Part shown: positions 1 to 8,232 of the stretch, in pieces
How positions within the stretch are numbered: the first letter of the stretch is position 1
Layout of the letters: every line of letters starts with the position of its first letter
Virus record (IMG/VR): IMGVR_UViG_3300032053_000441
Span: 1-26,496 of that record
Strand: one strand, 5' to 3'
DNA from: a virus
Length of the DNA stretch: 26,496 nucleotides
Translations under genes and position numbers: made by a program
Notes under the pieces: generated by a model
What the model was told of the DNA's origin: nothing
The model's input: the letters and a program-made list of their open reading frames with translations, nothing else
Databases searched by the model: none

Positions 1-143
1 GGGGTCGGGCCCTTCCGGTCGCCCGGTATCCTGACAGCGCGGCCCTCCGGGGCAGCCATGAGTAGCCGAAAGGTGAAAGTGTCTTTACCCCGGGGGGGTT
101 GTTCGTTTGACGGTGACCCCCTTGATCTGCATCCTTACTTCCG
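1..143. other. Leader upstream of the tail-fibre gene, no convincing gene
   Basis: This is the non-coding start of the window. It is GC-rich, with short inverted G/C runs near 7-24 and 41-53 and a run of seven G at about 93-99. I see no clear promoter and no strong Shine-Dalgarno motif before the ATG at 144. A small ORF from the ATG at 58 runs about 88 bases into the fibre gene and is not accepted. Confidence 0.4.
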
Positions 144-3100
144 ATGGCGAACCCTATGGCAATCCCAAAAGTTTTCTCTGGCCGGGTTGGCACTCCAATC
201 AACTGGCCCGATGGCTCTTCCGGGGGAGGCATGAGTGGTCAGCTCACTGATGACCAACTCGACGCCCTGCTCGGAACGTCCGGCGCTCCGGCGGCGGGAA
301 ACAAGTTCGTCACCAACTCGGATTTCCGGCTGACGAATGCACGCACCCCGGGTGCGCACGCGCCTACGCACAAGGCTGGTGGCTCCGACCAGATTCTCCT
401 CGATGAGTTCGGCGCGCCACTCGATCGAACGCTCCTGGATGCCACGCCGGCCCGGCATGGGTTGCTTCCAAAGCTATCCGGGCAGGGGTGGCAATACCTC
501 GATGGATCCGGGGGGTGGTCGCAGCCGCCGGTCCCCGCAATCGTAGTTCCCACCGGAACGGGGTTCCGGCACGTGACCGCGGGGGTTGAGGACCCGGCCA
601 CCAAGCTCGTGGAGAATGCCGACGTCGCTGCCCTGGCGGCAATCGTGGAAGCCAAGCTCTCATTGAATTTTCCCACGCACGCGGAGAACCACGCCGCCCG
701 GCATCTTCTGGCCGGTGGTGATTCATTGCTGTTGACCAACAACGAGATCGCCGTCGGGGCCGCCATCGCTGAAGCGAAACTAAATCTGAATTTTGCGACG
801 CACGCAGAGAATCATGCTGCACGGCATGGCCCGGCCCCGGCCGCCGACCCACTGAGACTTGATGACCTGGAGGTTCCGCAGAATAATACGGACCTGAACG
901 CCTCGATCACCGCGCACGGGTTGTGTCCGTTGCTCTCGAACGTTGCCACGAATTTCTTGAATGGTGTCGGCGGCTGGACCGACCCTCCGGCTGGACTGCT
1001 GCTCTCAGGGAGCGCCTACGTCGTCATCGGGGGAAGCGCCAACAGCACCACCAACGGAACTGCGCTCGTGGCGGCCTACGCGGCAGCCACGGCGAAGACA
1101 CCACACGGGGCTGCACTGGCGGCGAACAACCGATACACGATCTATTTGCTGCCCGGGGTTTACACATTGACCTCGGCGGCACTTGTGATGTCAGCCCAGT
1201 TCATCGACCTGGTCGGCATCGGCGGAACGCCGCACAACATTATTCTAACCAGCAATGGCACAACGCTTTCTGCTTCGGGTAATGATCTCGTAATCGCGAA
1301 TCTGCGGATCCACACTTCGGTCGCTGGAGTTGCGACTTTGAACACCAACGACTATGCGTTTTATCCGACATCGGGGTTAACCGGTCATAAGTTGATCGGT
1401 GTGGTCTTCGATGCCGATGATCAGACGATCAATCGGGGGATGCGTTGCGGTGTCACATACGCAGGCATTTATATTGATTGCATCAGCGCCACCGACCGGG
1501 GTTTTGGTTGCTGGTGTGGCACAACGCCTGGGGTTGCCTCGGGATATTTTGTCAACTGCGAAGCCAACCGGATGGGATTCGGGATGGGTGTCGGGTCGGC
1601 ATCGGCGGTGGTGGGCACTGCGACTGGGGTATTCTGGAAGTGCCGGTGCTCGGGGGGCGGATTCGGGGGCAATGGTAATGCCAGCGGGACATTTACCTAC
1701 TGCCAGACTTGGTCAGCATTCCAGAACGCTTACGCGAACTGCCAGGCCACTGGGGACAGTGCTTGCTTCGGTGGGGGCAACACCGGGGCTGCTATTTCCG
1801 CCTCGGGGGTGTTCACCTTCTGCTCGTGCGCGTCCGGAGCTTCCTTCGGCTACAACATTCAGGCCAACGCCGGAGTGGCCTCGGGGACGTTCAAGGACTG
1901 CCATTCGGGAGCGATCCGTGCGTTTGGATCCACTTTGTTTTCTGGGACGGCCTATAACTGCACGGCACTGGGCACCTCGTTCGGGTCGGGAACCGGGTCT
2001 TCGATCACGGGCCAGTTGTTCAACTGCACGGCCTACGGCGATACGGCATTTGCTGGTGGAGGCGGGTCGATGTCGGCTGCGGCGGTGCTCTACAACTGCA
2101 TCGGACAGAATTACTGCTTCACCGGGCGCAACGGGGGCGCCGGGGGCGCCATCGCTGGCCTCCTGGTGAATTGTTCCGGAGTCTCGACGTGCTTCGCCTC
2201 GGGCACCTCCGGCGGGGCCATGTCGGGCACACTCTCCGGCTGTCGATGCTCGGCTGGTTTCAATCCCACTCTGACCGGGAACATCAGACTTTGCGATTTC
2301 CCGACCGGGAACGATAATCTGATTGTCACGGCGCTGAATCCGGCGGCCGACGTCACGGCGTTCACTTCGCAGGTGACTACGAACATTAACGCCGGGAGTG
2401 CGGTCGGATTCTACGGGGTGCTGGGGAGTGCGGTGCACTCGACGACGCAGGCGTTGACGATGAACGCCATGACGTCAGCCTACGCCCAGGCCGGGTTGGT
2501 CGGGTGCAAAGGAAACACCATGATCACCGCGGCCGCAACAGTCACTTCGGTCATCGGGTTTGGGGTGCAGAACTTGATTCGCGGCGGATGCACGGTGACG
2601 CACTGCATCGGGTTGCTTTCGACTCCTTTTTACAACGACTTAGGTGCCGGCAATACTGTGGATAGTGCCTATGGGTTGGTCGTGAAATCCTGCATGATCA
2701 ATGTCGGCGTCACCCTCAACAACGTTTACGGCATGTATCTGGCGGATCAGCAGTTCGGGACGAATCGTTGGGGTGTGTATCAGTTGGGAGCGACCAACAA
2801 AAATTACTTTGCCGGATGGGTGGGGCTCAATGTGGCACCCACCACGATGTTGCATCTGGTGGAAGCTCCGACGCTTACCGCAGTCACGAACATCACGTCG
2901 CAGGTTTTGGTTGCGCCGTCCCAGGCGGATAACACGGGCACCGATTACATTGCGCTCAAGATTCAGCAGAATACGGCGACGGCAAACAACTTCAGTGCTA
3001 CGGGTGCCGGTTATGGAATTGTGGGGGTGCTATGTCAGGCGGGTTCCGGCGCTGCCGGAGCTGGGACGCATTCGTTGATTACGGGGGCTTGGATCCGTTG

Positions 3101-4253
3101 TTTCAAGAATGGGGCGGGGGTTGTGGCGGAAATGAATGCACTGCACCTTCAGGTTCAGAACAACGTCGCCAACGCGCTTACGCTGTCTCGTTCGCTTTAC
3201 GTCGAAGCTCCGCAATTGGTCACTGGAACGATCGGGACCAATTATGGAATTTACATTGCTGATCAGAAACCCGCCGGGGTCACCACGGGCTATGGCGTTT
3301 ATCAACTCGGGACGACTTCTCTGAATTTGTTCCAGGGCCAGGTTATTTTGGGTGTCGCCAGTGGGGCGGGAGCGAACGGTCAGGCATTGGATAGTGGTCC
3401 GACTTCCACACTCACCGTTGGGACGTATCAGTGGGGCTCGGTTGTCCCCCTCTTCAATCCGGCGGGTGCTTCAAGTGCTACGTTTACGGGCATTTTCATG
3501 CAGCCTCAAACCACCGGGGCGCAGAATTTCAGTGGAACGATTACCGGGATCAATATGCAAGCCCTGCATTATGGCACAGGGTCCTGCACGCTGCTGGTGG
3601 GTGGGGACTTCGCCGTCCGAAAGGTGACCACCGGGGCGGTTACCAGCATGGTGGCGCTGCGAACATATTCCGTCAACGCCAATGCCACCGCACAGGTTGG
3701 GACGGCTTATGGGTTGTGGTGCCAGACGCCTCTGCTGATCGGTGTGGGTTTCATCACAACCAATTACGGCGTTTACATTGACGACCAGAAACCCGCCGGT
3801 GTTACGACAGGTTGGGGCATATATCAGATCGGCGCGACGACGTTGAACTATTATGCGGGCAAGGTTGGCGTTGCAATGTCCCCGGTAAACACGCTGGATG
3901 TCACGGGAACTTTTGGGGTGACCAGCACGGCGGCCATTGGGGGCGTGCTGACCATGTCGGCGGGGGTCGTTCATGCGATAGTGTCCTATTCGGCCGCCGG
4001 TGCGTTGGCAATTACCACAGCGCACTATTGCGTGCTGTGCGACACCACGGCGAATGATGTCACTTGTAATCTTCCGACTGCGGTGGGGATTACCGGGCGG
4101 GTCGTGGCCTTCAAGAAACTTGTCGCCGCGAACAACATGCGGATCATCCCCAACGGAGCGGAAACGATCGACGGAGCGGCAAACTACATCACGGCGGTCC
4201 AGTGGAATTCAGTGACCTTGATCTCCAATGGTGCCAACTGGTTCTTGATCTAA
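144..4253 (+). CDS. Large tail fibre/spike with beta-helix and three ~174-aa repeat modules
   Basis: This 1369-aa protein is most likely a trimeric receptor-binding fibre or spike. Residues 60-290 carry short phage-fibre modules: two copies of an 'HGL.P.LS...L.G.GGW..PP' motif and a 41-residue tandem repeat containing 'THAENHAARH'. From about residue 290 a pectate-lyase-like entry strand ('YLLPGVYTL') leads into a right-handed beta-helix-like stretch (about 440-710), in which an 'SG.f..C' rung recurs every 25-30 residues. Residues ~720-1250 contain three divergent ~174-residue modules, each ending in 'YG.Y..DQ...G...G.YQ.G' (motifs near 859, 1032 and 1206). The last 65 residues match the common fibre end 'LP.A.GITGR...KK......I.PNGAETIDGA'. 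No catalytic residues for a depolymerase could be assigned. The ATG at 144 is the first plausible start. Confidence 0.88.
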   Translation: MANPMAIPKVFSGRVGTPINWPDGSSGGGMSGQLTDDQLDALLGTSGAPAAGNKFVTNSDFRLTNARTPGAHAPTHKAGGSDQILLDEFGAPLDRTLLDATPARHGLLPKLSGQGWQYLDGSGGWSQPPVPAIVVPTGTGFRHVTAGVEDPATKLVENADVAALAAIVEAKLSLNFPTHAENHAARHLLAGGDSLLLTNNEIAVGAAIAEAKLNLNFATHAENHAARHGPAPAADPLRLDDLEVPQNNTDLNASITAHGLCPLLSNVATNFLNGVGGWTDPPAGLLLSGSAYVVIGGSANSTTNGTALVAAYAAATAKTPHGAALAANNRYTIYLLPGVYTLTSAALVMSAQFIDLVGIGGTPHNIILTSNGTTLSASGNDLVIANLRIHTSVAGVATLNTNDYAFYPTSGLTGHKLIGVVFDADDQTINRGMRCGVTYAGIYIDCISATDRGFGCWCGTTPGVASGYFVNCEANRMGFGMGVGSASAVVGTATGVFWKCRCSGGGFGGNGNASGTFTYCQTWSAFQNAYANCQATGDSACFGGGNTGAAISASGVFTFCSCASGASFGYNIQANAGVASGTFKDCHSGAIRAFGSTLFSGTAYNCTALGTSFGSGTGSSITGQLFNCTAYGDTAFAGGGGSMSAAAVLYNCIGQNYCFTGRNGGAGGAIAGLLVNCSGVSTCFASGTSGGAMSGTLSGCRCSAGFNPTLTGNIRLCDFPTGNDNLIVTALNPAADVTAFTSQVTTNINAGSAVGFYGVLGSAVHSTTQALTMNAMTSAYAQAGLVGCKGNTMITAAATVTSVIGFGVQNLIRGGCTVTHCIGLLSTPFYNDLGAGNTVDSAYGLVVKSCMINVGVTLNNVYGMYLADQQFGTNRWGVYQLGATNKNYFAGWVGLNVAPTTMLHLVEAPTLTAVTNITSQVLVAPSQADNTGTDYIALKIQQNTATANNFSATGAGYGIVGVLCQAGSGAAGAGTHSLITGAWIRCFKNGAGVVAEMNALHLQVQNNVANALTLSRSLYVEAPQLVTGTIGTNYGIYIADQKPAGVTTGYGVYQLGTTSLNLFQGQVILGVASGAGANGQALDSGPTSTLTVGTYQWGSVVPLFNPAGASSATFTGIFMQPQTTGAQNFSGTITGINMQALHYGTGSCTLLVGGDFAVRKVTTGAVTSMVALRTYSVNANATAQVGTAYGLWCQTPLLIGVGFITTNYGVYIDDQKPAGVTTGWGIYQIGATTLNYYAGKVGVAMSPVNTLDVTGTFGVTSTAAIGGVLTMSAGVVHAIVSYSAAGALAITTAHYCVLCDTTANDVTCNLPTAVGITGRVVAFKKLVAANNMRIIPNGAETIDGAANYITAVQWNSVTLISNGANWFLI

Positions 4254-4254
4254 T

Positions 4255-4812
4255 ATGGCATACAACCCTCGATCTGGTTTTAGTGGAAACGGAGGCAGGA
4301 TTTTTTACCTCTCGCCGTCGATTGCTTCTGACGTTCCTGGCTATAAACTCGCCGGAGTGCGTCCCTCCGTAGCGGCGGAGCAAACACTTGTCACCAACAA
4401 CACCGGGACCGGTGACACCTTGATCGGATCGTTCTGCACGCTGTTGTTGCAGCCGGATATTCACGCGCTGCCCGCGGGGCTGGCCTACCGGAACATCTGG
4501 TGCAAAACTGATGGGGCCTCGGCTGTCGCCAGGATGAAACTGGAACTTTACCAGAGGACTGCGTTGGGAGTCGAGACGTTGCTGAGGTCAAGCTACTCGA
4601 AGAATTTCTCCGGCACCGATGCGGAAATGATTCATTGGACCTACGCCGACGCGTCCGACCATGTGCTTGCGCTGCTTGACAGACTCGTCTTCAAAATTTA
4701 CGTTGCCCGGGTCAGTGGAGGGTCGGGTTCGGTTCTCACCACGATTTTCTTTGAGGGCATTGATCGCGCATCGCACATTGTCACGACGGTTGATCTTTAC
4801 ACCGGTTCTTGA
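4255..4812 (+). CDS. Beta-rich phage structural protein, probably fibre-associated
   Basis: This 185-aa protein starts at an ATG one base after the fibre gene's stop, so the two are probably co-translated. It has no signal peptide or membrane segment and reads as alternating beta strands. The C-terminal pattern (a 'RLVFKIYVARV' strand, then 'FFEG' and 'SHIVTTV') is of a kind I associate with tail-associated beta-sandwich proteins encoded next to fibres. That family link is from memory and not a domain assignment. A small fibre-tip, chaperone or decoration protein is possible. It has no Shine-Dalgarno motif, consistent with coupling to the upstream gene. Confidence 0.7.
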   Translation: MAYNPRSGFSGNGGRIFYLSPSIASDVPGYKLAGVRPSVAAEQTLVTNNTGTGDTLIGSFCTLLLQPDIHALPAGLAYRNIWCKTDGASAVARMKLELYQRTALGVETLLRSSYSKNFSGTDAEMIHWTYADASDHVLALLDRLVFKIYVARVSGGSGSVLTTIFFEGIDRASHIVTTVDLYTGS

Positions 4813-4879
4813 TGGAGAAAATTCTTGCTATCGTCTGCCAGGTTGGTAGAGTGTCGAGAGACCTAGAAAGATTACATAT
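4813..4879. other. 67-bp gap with a weak promoter-like pair
   Basis: This is one of few real gaps in the block. TTGCTA at 4825-4830 and TAGAGT at 4847-4852 are 16 bases apart and could act as a sigma70-like pair, but both depart from consensus. A weak purine stretch (GAAAG) lies before the next ATG. No terminator hairpin is visible. Confidence 0.15.
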
Positions 4880-5290
4880 ATGATTCTGAAATTGGAAGCC
4901 GTTTTGAACCCCGCATTCCAGGATGCGTTTGTTGCACTCACAAATCAACCGTTGCCGGCGCTCTCCGCTTTTCGGTTGGCGAAGATTTTGAAACAGTTTC
5001 GTGGCGAAGCTGCCGAGTTCGATACGGTCAGGCAGGCGTCGATCAAGGCGCATTGTTCGATCCCGGGAGATTTGGCCTCGCTGGATACGGCCGCATTCAC
5101 AAAGGATGTCATGGCGGTGTATGCGGAGGAAATTGAGGTCGAGCTGGTCGGACTGGTTGAACTTACTGACAAGATGACTCTGACCGCGCAACAGGTGCTC
5201 CAGCTCGAAGGTTTTGTATATGCACCCAGGGCCGAGAGTCCCGTGAGCGAGGAATCGGACAGCAAGATCGTTCCGATGCCTCCGGCTTGA
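4880..5290 (+). CDS. Small phage protein of unknown function (136 aa)
   Basis: This is a 136-aa acidic, mostly helical soluble protein with no Cys-rich or membrane segment. The N-terminal half reads as helices around 'FRLAKILKQF', and the middle ends in an amphipathic stretch ('VELTDKMTLTAQQV'). The tail after about residue 113 is low-complexity and probably disordered, ending in 'PMPPA'. Its size and pattern recall small helical proteins found near tail genes in other phages (for example DUF1617-like), but I cannot confirm this. The ATG at 4880 has only a weak upstream purine tract. The gene lies between fibre genes and the terminase, so a tail or assembly role is an inference from position. 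Confidence 0.7.
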   Translation: MILKLEAVLNPAFQDAFVALTNQPLPALSAFRLAKILKQFRGEAAEFDTVRQASIKAHCSIPGDLASLDTAAFTKDVMAVYAEEIEVELVGLVELTDKMTLTAQQVLQLEGFVYAPRAESPVSEESDSKIVPMPPA

Positions 5291-5303
5291 CGGTGAAGCA
5301 ATC

Positions 5304-5310
5304 GGGAGGA
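5304..5310 (+). promoter_or_regulatory. Shine-Dalgarno site deciding the GTG start at 5322
   Basis: GGGAGGA lies 11 bases before the GTG at 5322. It supports the 73-aa frame over the overlapping TTG-initiated frame that begins at 5287. Confidence 0.5.
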
Positions 5311-5321
5311 ATACTACCTTC

Positions 5322-5543
5322 GTGCAGGAACCGAAGAATGAAATTTACAGCCGACGCAATCATCCCGGTGCTTTATCGGAGGAAGTCGCCTGCGCCGCAG
5401 CGTTACGAAGCGGAGCAGTTCCTCTTCAAATTCTTCGGGACGCTTCACCCAATACCAGACTGCAATTTCTCTACACCATCGGTTGTGCATTTATCGCCGC
5501 CGGTGAACCGCCTATTTTCCCCCCAGTCACCCTCAAATCTTGA
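5322..5543 (+). CDS. Small unknown protein with GTG start (73 aa)
   Basis: The frame competes with an 87-aa frame starting at TTG 5287. I prefer this one because GGGAGGA sits just upstream and the product reads like a folded protein: a helix with 'EVACAAALRSG', then 'LQFLYTIGCAFIAAGE'. The competing product is basic and proline-rich. The stop lies three bases before the ATG of the next gene. The hydrophobic patch 'LYTIGCAFIAAG' is too short and polar to call a transmembrane segment. Function is unknown. Confidence 0.55.
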   Translation: MQEPKNEIYSRRNHPGALSEEVACAAALRSGAVPLQILRDASPNTRLQFLYTIGCAFIAAGEPPIFPPVTLKS

Positions 5544-5546
5544 CGC

Positions 5547-6179
5547 ATGATTACCTACGACCAGCACGACAACGACTACACGATTCTGAAAAAGATTTTA
5601 CGGGTGCTTCACGATCGCTGGGAGGCCGGCACGATGCAGTTTTCTGCGGAACCTCCGGTGGGCGTCTATTTGGATTTGCAGATGACGCTTTGGAAAAAGA
5701 TGCTCCAGGCGTTGAATTTGGTGGCTCCCAGCTCAGGCGGACAGATTCTCATGGTGGAACGGATGCCTGGTTTGCTCTCGGCCGACTTGGACGTCCCCGG
5801 TCAATGGCTGACGCCGACCACCGGGGCCTCGGATTTCTCCGGAGGGATTTGGACGTGTCCCGAGGGCGGGAACTTTCTGGTTTCGATGCGGACCACGGTT
5901 GAGGCTGTGGGTCCGGGGGAGATTTACAGCGAGACGCTATACATCGTCGGCGAGTATGAGCCGGTGATCGAGAACGCGATGGAGTCAATTATCACCGGTG
6001 GCACGGGTTCGTTGTCGCAGCACGCTACGGTTTATCGGATTTCACTCAACGCCGGTGCCCAGATCCAGCTCCGCTACAACGTCATTGGACTGAACGGGGT
6101 GATTATCAAAGGTGGTGCGTTGGTGGACGATTCGCACGCAGGTAGTTTGGCTTCGTTCTGGTCGATTGTGAAACTGTGA
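5547..6179 (+). CDS. Structural protein with C1q/TNF-like C-terminal domain
   Basis: This is a 210-aa protein. The first ~60 residues are helical ('LKKILRVLHDRW', 'LQMTLWKKMLQAL') and could form a trimeric stalk or virion-attachment segment. From about residue 95 it is beta-rich: 'GNFLVSMRTTVEA', then 'HATVYRISLNAGAQIQLRY', ending in 'SFWSIVKL'. That arrangement, with a polar 'L..G.QI.L' strand near the end and an aromatic closing strand, resembles C1q/TNF-like jelly-roll heads at phage fibre tips. Short length and position beside fibre genes fit a receptor-binding or head-fibre protein. The fold call is by pattern only. It starts three bases after the preceding stop, without a Shine-Dalgarno site. 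Confidence 0.7.
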   Translation: MITYDQHDNDYTILKKILRVLHDRWEAGTMQFSAEPPVGVYLDLQMTLWKKMLQALNLVAPSSGGQILMVERMPGLLSADLDVPGQWLTPTTGASDFSGGIWTCPEGGNFLVSMRTTVEAVGPGEIYSETLYIVGEYEPVIENAMESIITGGTGSLSQHATVYRISLNAGAQIQLRYNVIGLNGVIIKGGALVDDSHAGSLASFWSIVKL

Positions 6180-6343
6180 AGGCCAAGATTTCATTCTTGG
6201 CCACGCGCTGCTGGGTGCATCTTCAGCGGCGCTTCGATTGGTTCCCCGGTGTGCCGGGCAGTATTTTGAACGGATGGCTGCCCCGGTATTCCCGTCAGTG
6301 TGAATTTTCAGGACCCCTTCGTCGCGCTGTGTGCTCAGCATAG
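6176..6343 (+). CDS. Possible 55-aa ORF with GTGA overlap, before the terminase
   Basis: This frame fills the otherwise empty 150 bases between the 210-aa gene and the terminase. Its GTG at 6176 overlaps the preceding TGA as GTGA, a coupling arrangement like others in this block, and its stop at 6343 lies 13 bases inside the terminase. The product is basic and aromatic ('RRFDWFPGVPG', 'GWLPRYSRQCEF'), without a recognisable domain. It is too short for a small terminase. The 8-bp hairpin at 6181-6202 lies within its first codons, which could mean regulation or that this is not coding. Confidence 0.4.
   Translation: MKAKISFLATRCWVHLQRRFDWFPGVPGSILNGWLPRYSRQCEFSGPLRRAVCSA
6181..6202. repeat. 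Perfect 8-bp hairpin just after the 210-aa gene
   Basis: GGCCAAGA and TCTTGGCC are exact reverse complements separated by six bases (TTTCAT), starting two bases after a stop codon. No T-run follows, so it is not a typical intrinsic terminator. It could be an RNA processing or stability element upstream of the terminase, or part of the possible 55-aa ORF. Confidence 0.5.
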
Positions 6344-8232
6344 AAAAGGTCGGGGCACCTTTTCGTGAAGTCATTGATCGGACTTCCGAGGCGCTGCACA
6401 AGGGCGGGGACTCGGTTCAGGCCGCGCGCCTCGCGCTTCATATTCTTGGACAGACCGCCCGGATAGATCGTCCCGACCAGGCACAGAAGACGCTTCAGGC
6501 GCTCCTCCATTGGTGTCTGAGTGAAGACCACTACGCCGACGCTGCGCAGCTCTGTTGGTCTCCCACTCTCTTCACTTCTGAGCCGGCCTGCACCCGGGCG
6601 GTTTGGAATGCCCTTGATGAATCCAGCGGATTGATCGTGATGGGTGGGGCCTCGATGTCCAAGTCCTATGGTTGCGGCGTGTATTTCATGCTCGACTGGG
6701 CTGTCGATCCCGAATATACGACCGTGAAAGTCCTGGGTCCGTCCGAACAGCACCTTCAAGACAATTTGTTTTCTCACCTGATTGAACTGCATCGCCGGTC
6801 AGCGATCAAACTTCCAGGCAAGGAAGGTGACTTGTTCATTGGATTGGACTTTCGGCAGCGAAGGTCTTCGATTTCGGGTGTAGTCATTCCGCTGGGAAAG
6901 AAACCCGCCGGTCGGCTTCAGGGTGCCAAGCGGTTCCCCCGGGAGGTGGCGCACCCCAAGTTCGGGGTTCTTTCCCGGATGAGGATTCTGCTGGACGAGG
7001 CTGAGAACATTCCAGCGGGCATCTGGTCGGATATTGACAACGTGCTCTCGAATTCTGAGGGCAACATGGGGTTGAAAATTGCTTGTGCATTCAACCCGAA
7101 GAACCCGGCGCTGCCTTTGGGCATCCGCGGTGAGCCGGTCAATGGTTGGGCGACATTCGACAAGGACAAAGATTGCACCTGGATTTCTTCACGCAACTGG
7201 CGGGTGGTCAGGCTTGACGGCGAGAAATGCGAGAATGTGGTTCAGAAGAGGATTTTATATCCCGGACTTCAGACAGAAGAAGGTCTGTTGAAGCTTGCTG
7301 AATCGTCCGGCGGTATGACTTCGGCATCCTACATGACTTTCGGGCGAGGGTGCTACCCCACTGAGGGAGTGGCGTTTTCGGTGATCCCGATGTCGGTGCT
7401 CAACAAGATCAAGGGCACTTTTATTTGGGAAGGGATCCCGCGGCCGGTGGGCGGCGCCGACCTGGCGCTGGAGGGTGGCGACCGGGCGGTTCTGGCTACC
7501 GGTTTGTGGGGAACTGCGGTGGGCATGATTCTGCCTCCGTCTTTGCTCAACCCAAAGGGGTTGAGGGTTGATTTTAAGAATGCCCAGGGGCGGCCCCGCG
7601 CGCGCTTCGCGCTGCAAGGCACCGGATTCTTGACGTTGGAGCGCGGGGAAACTGTGTCAATGGCCAGGCAGGTCAAGCGAGTGTGTCTTGAGCTTGGGAT
7701 TGATCCGGACTGGGTTTGCCTGGATCGAACGGGCCACGGGGCTGGCGTGCACGATCTGGTGAAGGAGATTTGGAGCGATCAGGTGATCGGGATCAACTAT
7801 TCGGAGTCTGCCACCGAAATGAAGATCATGGAGGAGGACACAGATCGCGCGATTGACGAATACGATCGGATTTACAGCGAATTGTGGTTTGCGCTGAAAC
7901 GGTGGGCCGAGTTCGACATCGTGAAGCTTCTTCCGACGGTGGATCTCACCAAGAACGATCTCACGCAGCAACTTGCCGGCCGCACATTTGATCCCAAGCT
8001 CAGGAAAAAGCTCGACACCAAGCGCGAATTTAAGATGGCGCACGGTGGGCTGTCCCCGGACGATGCCGATGCGCTTACGCTCATGGTGCACGCGGTCCGT
8101 CGGTCGTCGGGAGGATACACTCCAACGGGTGTTCCTGCGCTTCAAACTTCGGAGTCTGAACGGGAAGATCAAGCGTGCCCCTGGATTGAAGACGCCACCT
8201 CGGAGAGAGACTCGATGGATTCGGTGGATTGA
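6331..8232 (+). CDS. terL: Large terminase subunit (DNA-packaging ATPase/nuclease)
   Basis: This is the ATP-driven motor and headful or site-specific nuclease that packages DNA through the portal. In 633 aa, the ATPase domain has a variant P-loop 'GGASMSKSYG' (about 105-114, Ser in place of the usual Gly before Lys), a Walker B 'ILLDEAE' (D222, E223) and a coupling motif 'ACAFNPKNP' (251-259). The RNase H-like nuclease domain has acidic metal-site candidates at D377 ('GGADLAL'), D465 ('VCLDRTG') and D577/D578/D580 ('LSPDDADAL'). An in-frame TGA at 6301 leaves the GTG at 6331 as the best start, with no clear Shine-Dalgarno site. The ~100 residues before the P-loop are longer than in many terminases. 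No small subunit was identified nearby. Confidence 0.93.
   Translation: MLSIEKVGAPFREVIDRTSEALHKGGDSVQAARLALHILGQTARIDRPDQAQKTLQALLHWCLSEDHYADAAQLCWSPTLFTSEPACTRAVWNALDESSGLIVMGGASMSKSYGCGVYFMLDWAVDPEYTTVKVLGPSEQHLQDNLFSHLIELHRRSAIKLPGKEGDLFIGLDFRQRRSSISGVVIPLGKKPAGRLQGAKRFPREVAHPKFGVLSRMRILLDEAENIPAGIWSDIDNVLSNSEGNMGLKIACAFNPKNPALPLGIRGEPVNGWATFDKDKDCTWISSRNWRVVRLDGEKCENVVQKRILYPGLQTEEGLLKLAESSGGMTSASYMTFGRGCYPTEGVAFSVIPMSVLNKIKGTFIWEGIPRPVGGADLALEGGDRAVLATGLWGTAVGMILPPSLLNPKGLRVDFKNAQGRPRARFALQGTGFLTLERGETVSMARQVKRVCLELGIDPDWVCLDRTGHGAGVHDLVKEIWSDQVIGINYSESATEMKIMEEDTDRAIDEYDRIYSELWFALKRWAEFDIVKLLPTVDLTKNDLTQQLAGRTFDPKLRKKLDTKREFKMAHGGLSPDDADALTLMVHAVRRSSGGYTPTGVPALQTSESEREDQACPWIEDATSERDSMDSVD

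Noticed and set aside
58-234. 58-codon ORF on the + strand starting at ATG 58
   Set aside because: It overlaps the fibre gene by about 90 bases in another frame, has no Shine-Dalgarno motif and its product has no domain.
1713-2438. Long minus-strand ORFs such as 1713-2438 and others opposite real genes
   Set aside because: They are antisense to genes with clear protein features, rich in Arg/Pro/His, and lack start signals. They are shadows of GC-rich coding DNA.
4825-4852. Possible promoter pair TTGCTA / TAGAGT
   Set aside because: Both boxes depart from consensus and one such 16-base-spaced pair is easily found by chance. It is kept only as a low-confidence note on the gap.
5287-5550. 87-aa TTG-initiated ORF
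   Set aside because: It overlaps the 73-aa frame that has a better Shine-Dalgarno site and a more protein-like sequence. Its own product is basic and proline-rich.
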